Source of the DNA: Hetaerina americana
Taxonomy: Eukaryota > Arthropoda > Insecta > Odonata > Calopterygidae
Assembly (NCBI GenBank): GCA_022747635.1
Contig: JAKTNV010000003.1
Span: 52,020,857 to 52,084,856 of the forward strand
Direction of reading: 5' to 3'
DNA length: 64,000 nucleotides
This document shows, in pieces, positions 52,201 through 63,960 of the stretch. The position numbers and the translations under genes are program-made. Under the pieces are notes generated by a model. It was not told the DNA's origin. It ran no database searches and was given only the letters and a program-made list of their open reading frames with translations. Numbering within the stretch: the stretch's first letter is position 1; each line of letters opens with the position of its first letter.

Positions 52201-54179
52201 TGGTCAAATTAGGTAAAATCTTATCTCAATGTGCAAATATTATCTGTTTCAGTAAAATGTTACACATACTTTTAGTTCTGAAACTATCAAGGGATTAAAA
52301 ATAAATAAACTTTTTGACTTCTTCGAATGAGCTAAAATAGGCGACATAATACGACCGTATCATGCCTGATAAAACACTCGAGAACCTGGAAGTCAAAACG
52401 TTGAATCTTGTTTTTGCTAGCTGGTAGAATTTACGATATATTTGTAGGATTTACTGTATTTGACCATCCAAAGAGCTGATCTTTAGCCTAAATCTACTGA
52501 CTGGAACTACCTGAGGGTCATATAAACTTTTTGAGTCGGCTTTCGACCCTTGTAGAATTGGTATACCTATTCTAGATATGACACCATACGAATTTAACTG
52601 GTCGTATAAGGGAAAATAATAAAGTTTTTAAGGAATTACAAGTGTTACTAATCAGACAGGACCAAATCCATGGCCGAAGAGAGATAGAGCCGTTAATATA
52701 CACATGCGCTCAAATTTGATGGATCTGGATGGATAATTCTTTCTAGCGTAAGCGTAAGTTAGGGGAGATGAGTGAACTGTGAGACATCCCCATTCAGCTT
52801 TCAGCTGATTTCCCTATTCATCCCACGCCTTGAATAATTAGTCGAAAATGACTAGTGACTTAGACTCAGGTAAGAATTATGGAGGCCCAGTACTGAGAGG
52901 GGGAGGAAAGGCTTCAGAGAGAGAGAGAGGGGTTCATTCTCACATCAATGCCACTCCACCGTTTCCCCCTTCACTACACCCCCGCGTTCCCGCAGCTCAC
53001 AGCTCTTCGGTCATTACCTTCGCCCTTACGTCATTACCGTCCATATTTTCTCTCTCTCCTTACGGGGAGGGAAGGAAATTTCATGGATTTCCTTCCGTCT
53101 CTGTATCCTTCCCTCTCTTTCTACCCCGGAGGGAAAGAGAAGGGAAGTCCTACACCCCCGTATCTCAGGAGTAATTTTAAGATTCGAATCTTTTGTCATT
53201 TCAAAGCTTCGTAATGTGCTAACTAAAATGAAAGCCTGATAAACGGAACAGATAACTTTTATAAAAATGAGATTACTCAGTGCACTTGAAATTCCACTGC
53301 GCAAGTTGTAAGAGGATGTTTTTGATGAAAAATTAAAACGATCAGAAGAGCATAGTTAATATTTCTTTCGAATGAAAATGTCACTAATTTTTAAAGCCAA
53401 TGCCTGGGTGGCGTTTTTATTTGTTCTTTTCTTGGTTGATCATGGAGCTCAAAGAAAGTGATTCTCCAAAATAAGTATGACACAATAAGTGGCCACTCTT
53501 AGAATTAATCTAGAGCGTAGGAAATCATCTATTTCACCGGAATTAGTCTCAATTTCTTTGAGTTTCTGAATTTAAATTGAATTATTTATTGCTTAGCAGA
53601 AAAAATGAATTTATCAATTCCCGCTTAGACTCAAAGGCATTCACTTTTTCCATAAATCGTAATATATCACATTGAAAAAGATATTTTTTACGCAATTACT
53701 TATTTAATGTAGGTAGATGGCACTTTTGTTACAGTGAACGGCACGGATAGGTATTAGGACAATTTTATTATTTATCATGACGATAGTTACCCTAAAAATA
53801 GCATTTCTGTGCATGAATTCTAATGTAGGGCATGGATATAAATAAATTTTCCATGAAATTTATGGGGAATTTGTTCATTTTTTTGTGTATCATTACTAAG
53901 CACTATTCAAATAACGACCAAAAACATAGTCAGTTGGTATTAGAACTTATATTTTCAAATAATCGTCGGCCATAGAACAAGTGGCAACCTTAAAATTTGA
54001 TCCTGTGCTTGAAATCAAAAATGTTAACGAGCGTTTTATCATCCCGATTTCCCCCATTGTCTTAGCAGAAATTCAATAGAGTAATTGCCCATCCATTAGC
54101 TCCTGAATCAAAGTGGGTCAAGATAGGATGCGGATTCAGGTCATAATTTAGTAAAATGAGGTGTAACCTCAGACTCAAA

Positions 54180-55690
54180 TGGATAAAACAGGAAAGACGG
54201 GATAGGAAATAAAATGTAGAAGATTTGGCTAAAACTTCACGTTACTTTACGAAAGGAGCATCGGTAAGCAGTAAGCAAAAAAATGAGAGAGGGCAAGAAA
54301 ACATGTGAAGTGAAAGACAAATGGGAGAATACCATAAGAAGGGAAAATCCGTGTAGAGTATTATAATTAAGATAGAAAAATTACTAATTTAACCAGAAAA
54401 TATTCTTAGATATGAATAGAACGCATAGAACATCTATGTGTATGGTAAAGATATTGTTATAGCATATATAATTTATGAAGGTGGAATTTGGCCGGAATAT
54501 TTTGCTAAATCTGTGTTAGTTCCTGTCCCAAAAAAAGAGAAGGATCGTATGTTAGGGCTCTGTGCAAGTTTTATTTCAATACGAAGCAAAAGTGGCACCA
54601 AAGGTCACCCGCTATAGAATCGAGAGAAGAGCTAATTATTAGGTAGATGAGATCAATTTTGGTTTGGTGTTGGAGAGATGCGCGTGTTACAATATCAGTA
54701 ATGATCCCTTGTAGAAAGGGACAAAGAGTGCCATAAGGATGTATTTGTTTCGTAGATTTTGAGAAGGCGTTTAATAGAATAAATGGGGAATAATCGGTGA
54801 ATATATTCCAGGAGATAGGCGTAGATTGGAGCGATAGGTGATTTATCAGTAGCCTGCACATGTGTCAAACTGATGAGATACGTGCAACGGGTGAAGACTT
54901 GGGATGGGCAATATTGTGAGGAGGGATAAGAAAGGACTTTTCATTACCTTCCATGACTTTCAGCTCATATGTGCGGGGAGTGGTAAAAGTTTCATCGGAA
55001 GGACTGGAGATAAAAATAAAGATCAACGGGGAACTCAGTAAATTAGCTAAATAAGTTGGAAATTCAGTTAAGGTTTGAGGATGCCCAAGCTTTAGTTAGC
55101 TATTGAGCAAAGCGGTTAAGGCTATTGCTAAGTGCATTAGAAAATTGGTGATAGGTTTTGGGTGCCTATGCATTTAAATTAAGACTAAAATTTAAATAAT
55201 GAGGATTTCTAGTTAGAGGAAAGTTGTGTTAAACATTGAAGTAGAAGGATTACTAGAATAGCGTAACATTGACGTATTTGGTAGTATCTTGGACTGTGTA
55301 GGTCAAAGTAGTGGGGATATAATAAGAATTGAGGCATGAAAAGTAGCTTTCCCAAGAAGTAAATAATTAATGATTAATCAAAGATGGATAGGGTAATATG
55401 TAGGGATAAAAAATCAAAATAAGTATTGCTAAATATGCAAGTGTAGGAGGCAGGAAAGAATATTGCTGGGGAAATCCATAAAAGGATGAAAAGATGGATG
55501 CAGAGCATTTGATTGGCGATGGAATGCTGAAGACTAATAGCGGGAGGATGTTAGAAAAGCGAGGTAGGCGTAAGAAAATGACCGGGTTGTTGGACGAAAT
55601 AAAGGGAGCTAATGTGTGTGCGGAATTGAAGGAAATTTTACCTTAGCGTGAGACCTGGACTGAGTTTTGTCTTGTTAGGCGAGGGTGAGA
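54180..55690 (+). pseudogene. Decayed LINE (non-LTR retrotransposon) copy 2
   Basis: Same family and orientation as the copy at 14.6-16.7 kb. Around 54750-54860 the frame reads CFVDFEKAFNRI, then a stop, then IFQEIGVDWSDR and a segment like ISSLHMCQTDEIRATGED, which are RT motif A and following blocks. Motif A keeps its Asp here, unlike copy 1. Around 55540-55640 the C-terminal block MLEKRGRRKKMTGLLDEIKG is visible. Stops and frameshifts break it throughout, so no product is expected. Just downstream (55700-55790) is a small tandem repeat, then the young mariner. Confidence 0.7.
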
Positions 55691-55699
55691 TATATAGGA

Positions 55700-55795
55700 G
55701 TGAACAGTATGCAGGTATACCAGGTGAAAAGGTATACCAGGTGAAGAGGTATGCCAAGTATGCAGGTATATCAGGTATATTGTATGTCCATTTAA
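55700..55795 (+). repeat. Degenerate short tandem repeat (AGGTATACC-like)
   Basis: Units close to GGTATACCAGGTGAA and GGTATGCCAAGT recur about five times between the decayed LINE and the mariner. It is possibly the simple 3' tail of the LINE. Confidence 0.7.
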
Positions 55796-55925
55796 AACCC
55801 ACCTTAAATGGCACGAGTAGACTGCCAAATCATACTCCTGAATTTTGACACCTCACAATCTTACCGACCACGTATACGAGTATAAGTAAGATGTTGGTTG
55901 TTTGCATTATCCGGGTGTTGATATA

Positions 55926-56074
55926 CTACCTTGATCAAAAAGTTCCCGGAATAACCACCGTGTGGCGCTCCCATCGTTCCGATTTGAGTTCTGTTTTTTT
56001 TGTTAAATTGGTACATCTGTTGTTGATATTCCCTTTAAATCTTAGTGTCATAACTTGACATTTGCAAAAGTTAC
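55926..56074 (+). repeat. Left terminal inverted repeat of mariner
   Basis: 149 bp, matching the reverse complement of 57107-57254 almost perfectly. It also encodes the C-terminal end and stop codon of the transposase (stop at 55935-55937). Confidence 0.93.
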
Positions 56075-57050
56075 GGTCGGTTTTCGGTATGTCCATCAGT
56101 GCTTCCTGCGATTTTTCCATTACTTCCTCTCGGGTTCTAAAACGCGTTCCCCGTAATGGTTTTTTAACTCGATTGAACAGAAAGAAGTCACAGGGAGCCA
56201 AATCAGGTGAATTCGGTGGCTGTTGGATGGTATTTGTTGCATTTTTCGTCAAAAAATTACGAATAATGATAGCACTGTGCGACGGTGCGTTATCATGGTG
56301 CAAAATCCACGAGTTTTCTGCCCACATTTCTGGTCTCTTTCGGCGAATTGCTTCACGCAAACGTCTCATAACGCCCAAATAATACTCTTTGTTTACTGTC
56401 TGGCCTTCTGGCAAAAATTCATGATGCACTACACCGTTGTAATCCATGAAAACCGTCAGCATTGCCTTCTTTTTTGACTGAAAACGACGTGGTTTTTTTG
56501 GTCTCGGCTCATTTGGTGAACGCCATTCACTTGCCTGATGTCTGGATTGCGTGTCGTACTCATAAACCCACGTCTCGTCTCCAGTAATGATCCTTTTGAT
56601 GAATGTGGGATCGGATTCAGCCTCGCAAATCATGTCTTTTGCGACGTCAACACGGTCTCTTTTTTGCATGAAATTGAGGTCTTTTGGCACCAACTTTGCT
56701 GCTACACGACGGAAACCCAAATCATTAACCACAATGTCTTGGGCGGATCCATAGGCAATGTTCAAGTCCTCCGCTATTTCTCTGATGGTTAATTTGCGGT
56801 TATTGACCAACATTTCTTTTACTTTATCAATTTTTTCACCGACTTTCGATGTCGATGGTCTGCCACTGCGTTCATCATCTTCGATTGACTCACGACCACT
56901 TCTGAACCGCTCGTGCGACTGGTAAACGACCGTTTTTTTTAGAGAATCGTTGCCGAAACACTTTTCCAACATTTCCAACGTCCGTGCGCCACTAAATCCG
57001 TTTTTTACGCAAAATTTAATACAAGTTCGTTGTTGCAAATTTAAATCCAT
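55935..57050 (-). CDS. Mariner transposase (DD34D), complete open frame
   Basis: The product is 371 residues from the first ATG (57050, MDLNLQQRTC); the frame is open upstream to 57119 but only from a TTG inside the right repeat. It cuts and pastes the element at TA sites. Seen in order: an N-terminal helix-turn-helix region (about residues 1-60) ending in the linker SGRPSTS; a second helix-turn-helix with LTIREIAEDLNIAYGSAQ; then the catalytic core with GDETWVY (Asp158), HHDNAPSH (Asp253) and SPDLAPCDFFLF (Asp288). The last two aspartates have 34 residues between them, the mariner DD34D signature. Oddities: the usual Trp of the VYxWHxRF motif is Ser (VYQSHERF), and from about residue 326 the frame runs into the left terminal repeat, so the last ~46 residues are repeat-encoded and the usual mariner C-terminal Trp-rich stretch is missing. 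Catalytic residues are intact; whether it is active is unknown. Confidence 0.9.
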   Translation of the reverse strand: MDLNLQQRTCIKFCVKNGFSGARTLEMLEKCFGNDSLKKTVVYQSHERFRSGRESIEDDERSGRPSTSKVGEKIDKVKEMLVNNRKLTIREIAEDLNIAYGSAQDIVVNDLGFRRVAAKLVPKDLNFMQKRDRVDVAKDMICEAESDPTFIKRIITGDETWVYEYDTQSRHQASEWRSPNEPRPKKPRRFQSKKKAMLTVFMDYNGVVHHEFLPEGQTVNKEYYLGVMRRLREAIRRKRPEMWAENSWILHHDNAPSHSAIIIRNFLTKNATNTIQQPPNSPDLAPCDFFLFNRVKKPLRGTRFRTREEVMEKSQEALMDIPKTDRNFCKCQVMTLRFKGNINNRCTNLTKKTELKSERWERHTVVIPGTF

Positions 57051-57106
57051 TTCTGAAATTGTAAAAAATCGCCAACACACACAGAGATAGATGTACTCTT
57101 GGCTAC

Positions 57107-57254
57107 GTAACTTTTGCAAATGTCAAGTTATGACACTAAGATTTAAAGGGAATATCAACAACAGATGTACCAATTTAACAAAAAAACAGAACTCAAATCG
57201 GAACGATGGGAGCGCCACACGGTGGTTATTCCGGGAACTTTTTGTTCAAGGTGG
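57107..57254 (-). repeat. Right terminal inverted repeat of mariner
   Basis: 148 bp, partner of the left repeat. It lies just upstream of the transposase start, so it must hold the promoter if the element is expressed. Confidence 0.93.
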
Positions 57255-57599
57255 TAGAAGTACTTAAACCCTGATCGGGTTAAACTTACTACCGAGATGC
57301 AAATAAAAACTGCAAGCAATAAATGAATACCGAAATTCGCTTATTTTTTTAATTTTTAGTAAATAATATATGATATTACCGCTGGGATAAGTTAAAATAA
57401 AGGTTTGACTTACGGCCACATAGGAATTGATGCAATTTAAGGACTGAAATTTAAAGTAAAGATTATTTACAATAAATGGAAAACAAAATTTTTATAGTAA
57501 TTAAGGTTCCATTTTATGGCGGAATAAATGTGTTATTCTATATTGTACTGTTTATTGCATTATGTTTTGCTTGATTTTGAGACTGCTTACTTCATAAAA

Positions 57600-57900
57600 G
57601 CTGAGTAGCCATAATGGACATTTTGCAGGAGATAGGATCAGACTGAAAGGGCAGTGACTTATTCGGTATCCGTGCATGAATCAGATTCCACAAGTGTGGA
57701 TATAGATGAGCGAATCAAGACAGCGATTTTAGGCAAGGAGATCAGACACAATTTCCCGTTATTAAGCGTAAAGTTCAACGTATGAGCAGAGAAATTGTTT
57801 AAGGAAGCATGAAAAGAGCTGCGAAACGAGTGACGAAGCATTGGGACAGAAAAGGAATGTAATGAGGTTCTTAATAAATTGGAACGCAATTTTAAACATA
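57600..57900 (+). pseudogene. Possible third fragment of the same LINE
   Basis: The segment near 57610-57660 reads MDILQEIGSD followed by a stop, which resembles the LQEIGVD block in the two better LINE copies. The purine-rich sequence after it has the look of decayed LINE coding strand, but I could not align it further. Low confidence. Confidence 0.25.
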
Positions 57901-60597
57901 ACATTTGGAAACCGTAAAATAGAGTAGGTTATATTTTTCCTAGCAAAATAGTATTTTCCATGAATATGGACAAATTATTTTGAAAATTAACTGAGGAATA
58001 TCAGCAGATTAAGAATAACCTTTTACAAACAAGATTTAAGACGAAAAATATATTGAATAATAATGTAAATAAATAATTACTAAAAACTTGATTGAGACTT
58101 TTGAGATATCATTGGAAAAAATGAAAAAATGCAAAAGAAGATAAAAAAAACAAAAAATAAAGTTATAGACGGAAAGAGAGAGGATTGTTTGGGCAAATTA
58201 TAAAAAGACAGGAAATACTAAGCGGAAATGCATCGTTGAAGAGTGATGTGAAGACAGTGGAGATGGGTTAGCGAGTTAAAGCGAAGAAAAGGGTTAGAAA
58301 TATTGGGTGCAATGATGGGAACACACTTACTTCATTTGGAGGTTGGAAATGTTATATTGTAAGATATAATATTTGGTTTATTAGTATCATTTTAAACGCC
58401 CCTTAAACTGTATTCACGCTTGGTCTCTAGGACCAAAAAGAACCTATCCTAACAGGTAAATTATTTTTAACGGACCTGGTTTCATGCAGTTTTCCTTCCA
58501 ATTCCATGTTTATTCAGTTCCACGAAATATATATAGAGAGAATCCACGTAGGTATTATATGCCATGGTAATAGAATTACCAAATTTGCAAATTTCCACCT
58601 TTTATTTTCAAAATCAACCGTTATTGGTTTCCAAATTACGCATTTTATTAAATTGTTTATTCTGTTATCATAGATAATAAAAATTTACCATAAAACACAT
58701 CCTGAGAAGTATGATATACTATATTTTCAAAACTTCCCACAAATGGCTTTGAACATAAGAACGATTTGATGAATATAAACCCTTCACCAACTCAAAAATA
58801 ATCCAATTACGAATTTTTCTCCATGTCCCGAAAGAGACATCTGGTGATGGAATGGACAGGTGGTTGACCTCGCTTGCGATCGATTTTTGCTCTTGAGAGG
58901 AATTTTAAAAACTTCTCAATGAAAGATATTCTTGGCACTTCCCAAGGAATAAACGAGCGAATGCGGAGATTAAACGCTGCGGTGAATTTGACTTGAGATT
59001 GGGCGACATTTATGGCGGGATGAAAAGTGAGATAATTGGAGTGACAGGATGAGATTGAAAGCCATGCAAGTAAAGGATGATGCGTGAGAGAGAAAATGGA
59101 TCAAGAGGGCTTAAAGCAGATTTTGGGGCATGATATACTTACATGGTGCCGTGAGATGGTTTCCTTCTCCTCTCATCCCTCTGTCATCTCGAGACATCTG
59201 CTTCCCAGTCGCTGATTGCACCATTCCCTTCCAGCCTTTAACGAACACGAAGCAAAGCCTCCTCACGGATGGCAATATGGAAAGTAAATATTATTTGATG
59301 AAGGTAGTTTTTAGTACAGATGAACGAGCACTTGCTAATTTGGTTTTCGTGGCGATCGAAAAGCAGAGCTTTTGTTTGCGTAATGTTTTAACATTGACCT
59401 CGATGAACAAAGACAACCTAAACATGTATGTTTGTTTGGCTATAGTTACTTTTACACTTCGTGTTATTCGTCCATGCTTGATTATTTGTCATTATTGTTT
59501 TCCAAGGGTGTTTATGTCACCTTTTGACAACACACTGGTTAAGTTTTAGAGTCCTGCACTGGTGGATGTGCGAAATCGAAATGGCCAGGATCGAATACCA
59601 AGGGGTATTGGCATTTAGGTGCACTGTAATAAATTCTTTGGCGTTTATTTACTCTCCTAAAATAAATATTCTCCCGAAGCATATAATAACCAACCACTCA
59701 CACCTGAAGGGAGTGTGAATATTCCGACATACGAGAGGTAGGTTTAAAATGTATCTATTGCAGTAGTTACTCTTACGCTAGATAGGTCATATTTTAACCG
59801 ATATGACTGATATGGCACTTAAATTCTGATGGATTGCAACCTTTGATGTATTTTTTTAACACATGAATCAGTAGTCACTTACCGTTCATTATTCATAGAA
59901 CATTTGGAATTTTAAATGGTTTCTCAGCATAAAAATGTATTAAAGAAGATATAGTGGCGTCTTTGTGATGTTAAACGCTTTCTTCGACCATTTACATTTT
60001 TAGAGCAGGTCATAGATGTAGTCCTGTATTAATATATTTCATTAATCCAATGTCTATGAACTGTGACGCAATTTCACCAGCACAATCGACCGGGGATATA
60101 TTTTGTGCCCACCTATGCGCTGTTGCAAAACGATTTACGAAATTCCCATTCCCCGCACTAAGCCCCTTTCTAATTGAGTTCCTTGAACACAAAACTTATG
60201 CGGGAGCACACCATCAAGCAAAATCTCAAGGCGATTTCTTATGTAATCCTTCCTCAACCCGATCGTTCGTTCCAATTAGTTTTCTTTATCTCCCATATCC
60301 ACCCGCCCTCCCAACGACCCTCCTCGGATTTCCTCCTTCCTCGCATCCTCAGGATAGAAATTCCTGGTGCCGCCTTGATCCAATCACGCACCCCCTGCGT
60401 GGCGCTCTCCCGGGCGTGACTCTACCACAAATTAATCAGTCGATTCCAAAGACGCTCAGCGTTGCGAAGCGAGTCGAATATCCTAGAAGTCCGCTCACCC
60501 CTCTGTTAACGATTCACCCTTAATTAGTGTGTGTCTAATATTAGTGTGACATGAAGGATACGATTTGAAGGTACATATTTACTCCTTCGTAAATTTT
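57901..60597. other. AT-rich DNA, nothing recognised
   Basis: A 139-codon frame at 59130-59549 and a 157-codon frame at 60050-60523 show no domain or exon-like borders that I can support. Confidence 0.5.
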
Positions 60598-61475
60598 CGA
60601 GGGTAGGCTGAAAACTAATGCACACATACTTGTAGACTACAAAAGAAAATGACTTTCAAAAGCACTTCTGGTGGCATGTGGAAGTTACATTCCCCCTCAA
60701 TATGCATGCACAGGTTTGAGGTCGTTTCATTCTCCAGTGTATTTCGAGGAGCTGAAGTATGGATACGTTTTCTAGTACTATGTCAACGCGAGTTAAACAG
60801 CGTGCTGTTATCGAATTTTTAACTAATGAAAAAGTGATTCCTGCTGGAATTCATCGTCGTTTAAAGAAAGAAAGTTTATGGGGACAATTCTTTTGATAGG
60901 TCTACTGTCAATCGATGAGTTGCAAAATTTCGTGGTTGCAAGCCTGGAAAAGCCATAATTGTTCATGAAACATGACGACATGGCGGCGGATGTCCGATCA
61001 CTGCCACAGACGATAAACATCGCAAATTCGTCGAACATTTTATTCAAAATGACCGGCAAATCACTCAAAAGCGTATCGCAAACCATACTGATCGAGTTTG
61101 TCGTGGAAAGACAGCCTGGCGCAACGATCGTCAACACACCTCGCGCGCAACCTGAAATTTGAACCGATTCCACACCCCCGTTATTCCCCCGATTTTGTCC
61201 CTTGGGAGGATAATCATTACACCTTGGACGATGAGGTGAAGGCAGCTTTCAAGTCCTGGATTCGAGAAAAATCGGAAGCGTTTTTCAGTGGTGGAATAAA
61301 AAAACTTGTTACACGTTGGGAGAAATATGTTAGCCTTTATGATGACTATGTGGAAAAATGAACATATAAATTGGAAACTGAAAAATTATAATTTAATATG
61401 CTATTTCCTGATCTTACTATTTGTTTTTGTTCGCGCTCTACAAGCATGTGTGCATTACTTTTCAACCTACCCTCG
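60598..61475 (+). mobile_element. Internally deleted, degenerate mariner-type element
   Basis: Imperfect terminal inverted repeats bound the element. The left begins CGAGGGTAGGCTGAAAAC and the right end, read on the minus strand, begins CGAGGGTAGGTTGAAAAG; both continue with AATGCACACAT and CTTGTAGA. A TA follows on the right; on the left the TA appears mutated. Inside is a broken transposase gene. The length (~0.88 kb) is short of a full mariner because the middle of the gene is missing. It differs from the element at 55.9 kb in both TIR and protein sequence, so it is a separate family. Confidence 0.82.
60759..61361 (+). pseudogene. Broken mariner transposase
   Basis: Remnant of a transposase with several lesions. 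From the ATG at 60759 the frame reads STRVKQRAVIEFLTNEKVIP, an N-terminal helix-turn-helix region, and then hits a stop near 60897 after a frameshift. A second frame carries STVNR, VAKFRGCKPGKAIIVHE and, after another stop, DDKHRKFVEHFIQNDRQITQ (second helix-turn-helix). The C-terminal part is in a third frame (to 61361) with PRYSPDF, DDEVKAAFKSWIREKSEAFF and IKKLVTRWEKYVSLYDDYVE, a typical mariner ending. The catalytic centre carrying the first two aspartates is absent, about a third of the protein. The copy cannot make transposase, but its ends could in principle be mobilised by a full relative. Confidence 0.85.
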
Positions 61476-61524
61476 TAGTACATGTACGTTGAACTACACT
61501 TTATAAGTGCACCTGAATATTTTT

Positions 61525-61548
61525 ATGTATATATCTATATCTATATCT

Positions 61549-61607
<59 letters not shown>

Positions 61608-61620
61608 TATATATACATAA
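61525..61620 (+). repeat. (TATATC)n and (AT)n microsatellite
   Basis: About six TATATC hexamers, then about 30 bp of AT, then ACACATATAT. It lies between the deleted mariner and the LINE ORF1 remnant. Confidence 0.95.
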
Positions 61621-61842
61621 TAGTTATAGATGATTGGAGGCAAGGGTAGACCAGAGGTAGCGTGACTGCCTGGCTTATGACGACACGTAACGAGGTCTCG
61701 CTATAGAGGTACCGCAAACGATCGATCCGCACTCTGCCTTCAGAGACATACACGTACATATGACCGTTAATACTGCGTAAACCTAGAAAGTAAGGCAAGG
61801 ACCATAAGTATTATGAGGAAGATTTTAACTAGCAATTGAAAA

Positions 61843-63960
61843 TTATGTATTGAAAGAAATTATCAATGGTAGGGTTGAAATTATCGATGATAGCACGGTC
61901 ATTTTCCAAAAAAACTCTTCAACGACGGAACGACGGATGATGTATGTCCAGCACCAGGTGGGTACTGGAAATTGGTTACCATAGTTCTGGTCGTATCTAA
62001 CGTCGTTCTGGTCGCCACTCGATCCCGGGTGACGAGTCCTTTGCCACTTCCCGGGACATCTCGTCCGACGGGTCGACGAGCGAAGGCGCGGTATGTCGCC
62101 GCGTCCCTCCACCCAGACCACATCGGAAGAGGTAGAGCAAGTGTCTCCACAAAGAGCGGGTAATATGGCAGAGTTCCACGGGGGCCCTTCTTTGACGGAG
62201 CGCGTGGCGGACTGGGGTCCATCTACCGAAGTGGTGTGGTCGGGAAAAATGAGCGCAGATAGTTCCATGTGGTCCGCCTCTATAGAGGCGCTGGGAAGAT
62301 CTTCGATATCTTGGCTGTTCTCAATGGAGAAAGATGATGGAGTATCTAGGATTTTCGATGTCGAGAAACTTTTACTCGTATGTGCGTCAACTTCCGGGAT
62401 CGGTGGTGCTTCCTTTATTGTCAATGATAAACGGGACGAGGGTCGAGATGTTTGGGACGGGAGACAATCTGCATCCTCACTAGTCACCAGGGGTTCTACG
62501 GGTGTTTGAAGCCCTTGATGCAAGGATTGCGAGGCGAGGGCGTCGACAACGTGGGCAGGGGAAGGGGGGATGAAAGATGATCCCTCCTCATTTGACGGGT
62601 GCACGGAGACAAAGACCGGCGGTCGTGTGAGATTAGGCGAGGTAGTAGGTACGTGAGCTACTTGTGTATAGCATTCGAGATCAGGAGTTTGGGGTGGTCT
62701 GTGTTGACGATTTTCGCTTCCACTGATATTTCCCTCCAAGTGGAGGGGGGTGTGGGGGCCCGACGGGAGCTGCCGGGGCTGCTTTTTCGATGAGTAGCAG
62801 GGTTGGCGCCCTCTCCCCTACAGCCACCTCGGGCTCGTCCAGCTCCACGGCGGCATTCGGGTTGGAGGCCAACTCCACTGCTTCGGCATAGTTCTTCCCA
62901 CCCCGGTTCCGAGGGTAGGTCTCGTAGCCTTCTTGGTTGCAGTGGGCGCAGGAGCGGCGCTGAACCTCATAGATAATGATGGCCCGGTTGCCGCGGTACG
63001 AGGAAATATTTCTCTTCACCGTCATCCACACCATCCTTGTGTCCGTAAGCACACGCGCCATCTTTTCTTACTCCCACCTGTTCTCCCGCGAGCGATGGAT
63101 TTTACCAAAACGTTGGAGCTCGCATAATATGTCTTCCCACGGGGTCCATTGGGAGACAAAGAACTGACAGTTAACGGGTTGCCGAAAGTCTCGTCAATAG
63201 TTTTTGTCGTCCTCTGGGCTCTTAAAGACGGAAACGGTAGTTTTCGAGGAGTATTGTCAAAAAACCTAGTCATTTTAGCTTATTCAGGATTATGAATTGG
63301 CGATTGTATCCAAATTGGATCGCCGTTATCTTCGGGTATGAGACGCAGCGACTCTAACGGGAAGAGGTGGGCCTCCAATGGGGTAATGGGGTTCACCTTC
63401 TCATCAACTTGCAAGGCGACCGTGTTTAAGCGGCGCACGGCCATAAAAAAATTAGATTCAGCATGCTTGAATAAAGAAGGGAAGCGCATCAAAAGAACGA
63501 GCACTTCAAAGAGAAATAACACTCGTGTACACTTCCTTCCCGCTACACGCTCCCGGCGATGGCAAAAAAAAGTAGCCCAAGATCTACACCAGGAGATAAG
63601 GTCAGTCTTGAGCCAGTAAACAAAATGAAAGATAGGCCTTTCTTGGGGAAGAAGTCTAGAGTCAAACCTCACGCTTCTAGTTGAACTAGGCGGTAAACCG
63701 CCGCTCGAATAAAAGCACGATCGGTACCTTGATTTCCGAGAGAATCTGACAGTATCACTCTCCAAATTCCAGCGACCGATGCCTCAATCGCCGGAGAAAA
63801 CAGACACTGTGTATACACAGGGACGTCCTAGTTATCGTGGAAACGTAATTTACACTGAAATCTGCGGGGGTTTTCGGCAACCAAGTGCCCCGATTCTTAG
63901 ACCAGGAGATGGTATAAGGGAGCTTTTTCACCCACCAAAGGAGCAATGGACTACACATGT
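61843..63960 (-). pseudogene. Broken LINE ORF1 (gag-like, zinc knuckle remnant)
   Basis: On the minus strand, four open stretches line up as one disrupted protein: 63765-63280, 63273-63022, 63061-62681 and 62739-61843. The first two share a frame and are separated by one TAA at 63282-63280. The third is in another frame, and the fourth returns to the first frame, so two compensating frameshifts lie near 63.05 and 62.74 kb (the latter in a G-rich run). The third stretch contains MARVLTDTRMVWMTVKRNIS and SYRGNRAIIIYEVQRRSCAH followed by CNQEGYE, the pattern of ORF1 proteins of arthropod I/Jockey-type LINEs, which end in CCHC knuckles. Here His is Tyr and the last Cys is missing. The fourth stretch is Ser/Pro/Thr-rich and low in recognisable domains. 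ORF1 normally coats the element RNA. No ORF2 with RT was seen; it would lie to the left, so this copy is 3'-truncated or interrupted. Confidence 0.55.

Larger units (their letters stand above)
46403..54179. other. AT-rich DNA, nothing further recognised
   Basis: Apart from the palindrome at 47.46 kb and the purine-rich tract at 49 kb, only short open frames without domains were seen. 52840-53170 has a pyrimidine-rich patch. Confidence 0.5.
55926..57254 (-). mobile_element. Mariner-type DNA transposon with long TIRs
   Basis: This is an element of about 1.33 kb, flanked on both sides by TA (55924-55925 and 57255-57256), the mariner target-site duplication. The terminal inverted repeats are 55926-56074 and 57107-57254. 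They differ at only two bases near the tip and by one T in a homopolymer run. One strand of the tip reads CCACCTTGAACAAAAAGTTC. Repeats of ~149 bp are far longer than the roughly 30 bp typical of mariners. Between them lies one transposase frame on the minus strand. The high TIR identity and open frame suggest a fairly young copy. Confidence 0.93.

Noticed and set aside
56062..56792. Plus-strand frames inside the mariner
   Set aside because: Shadows of the transposase on the opposite strand.
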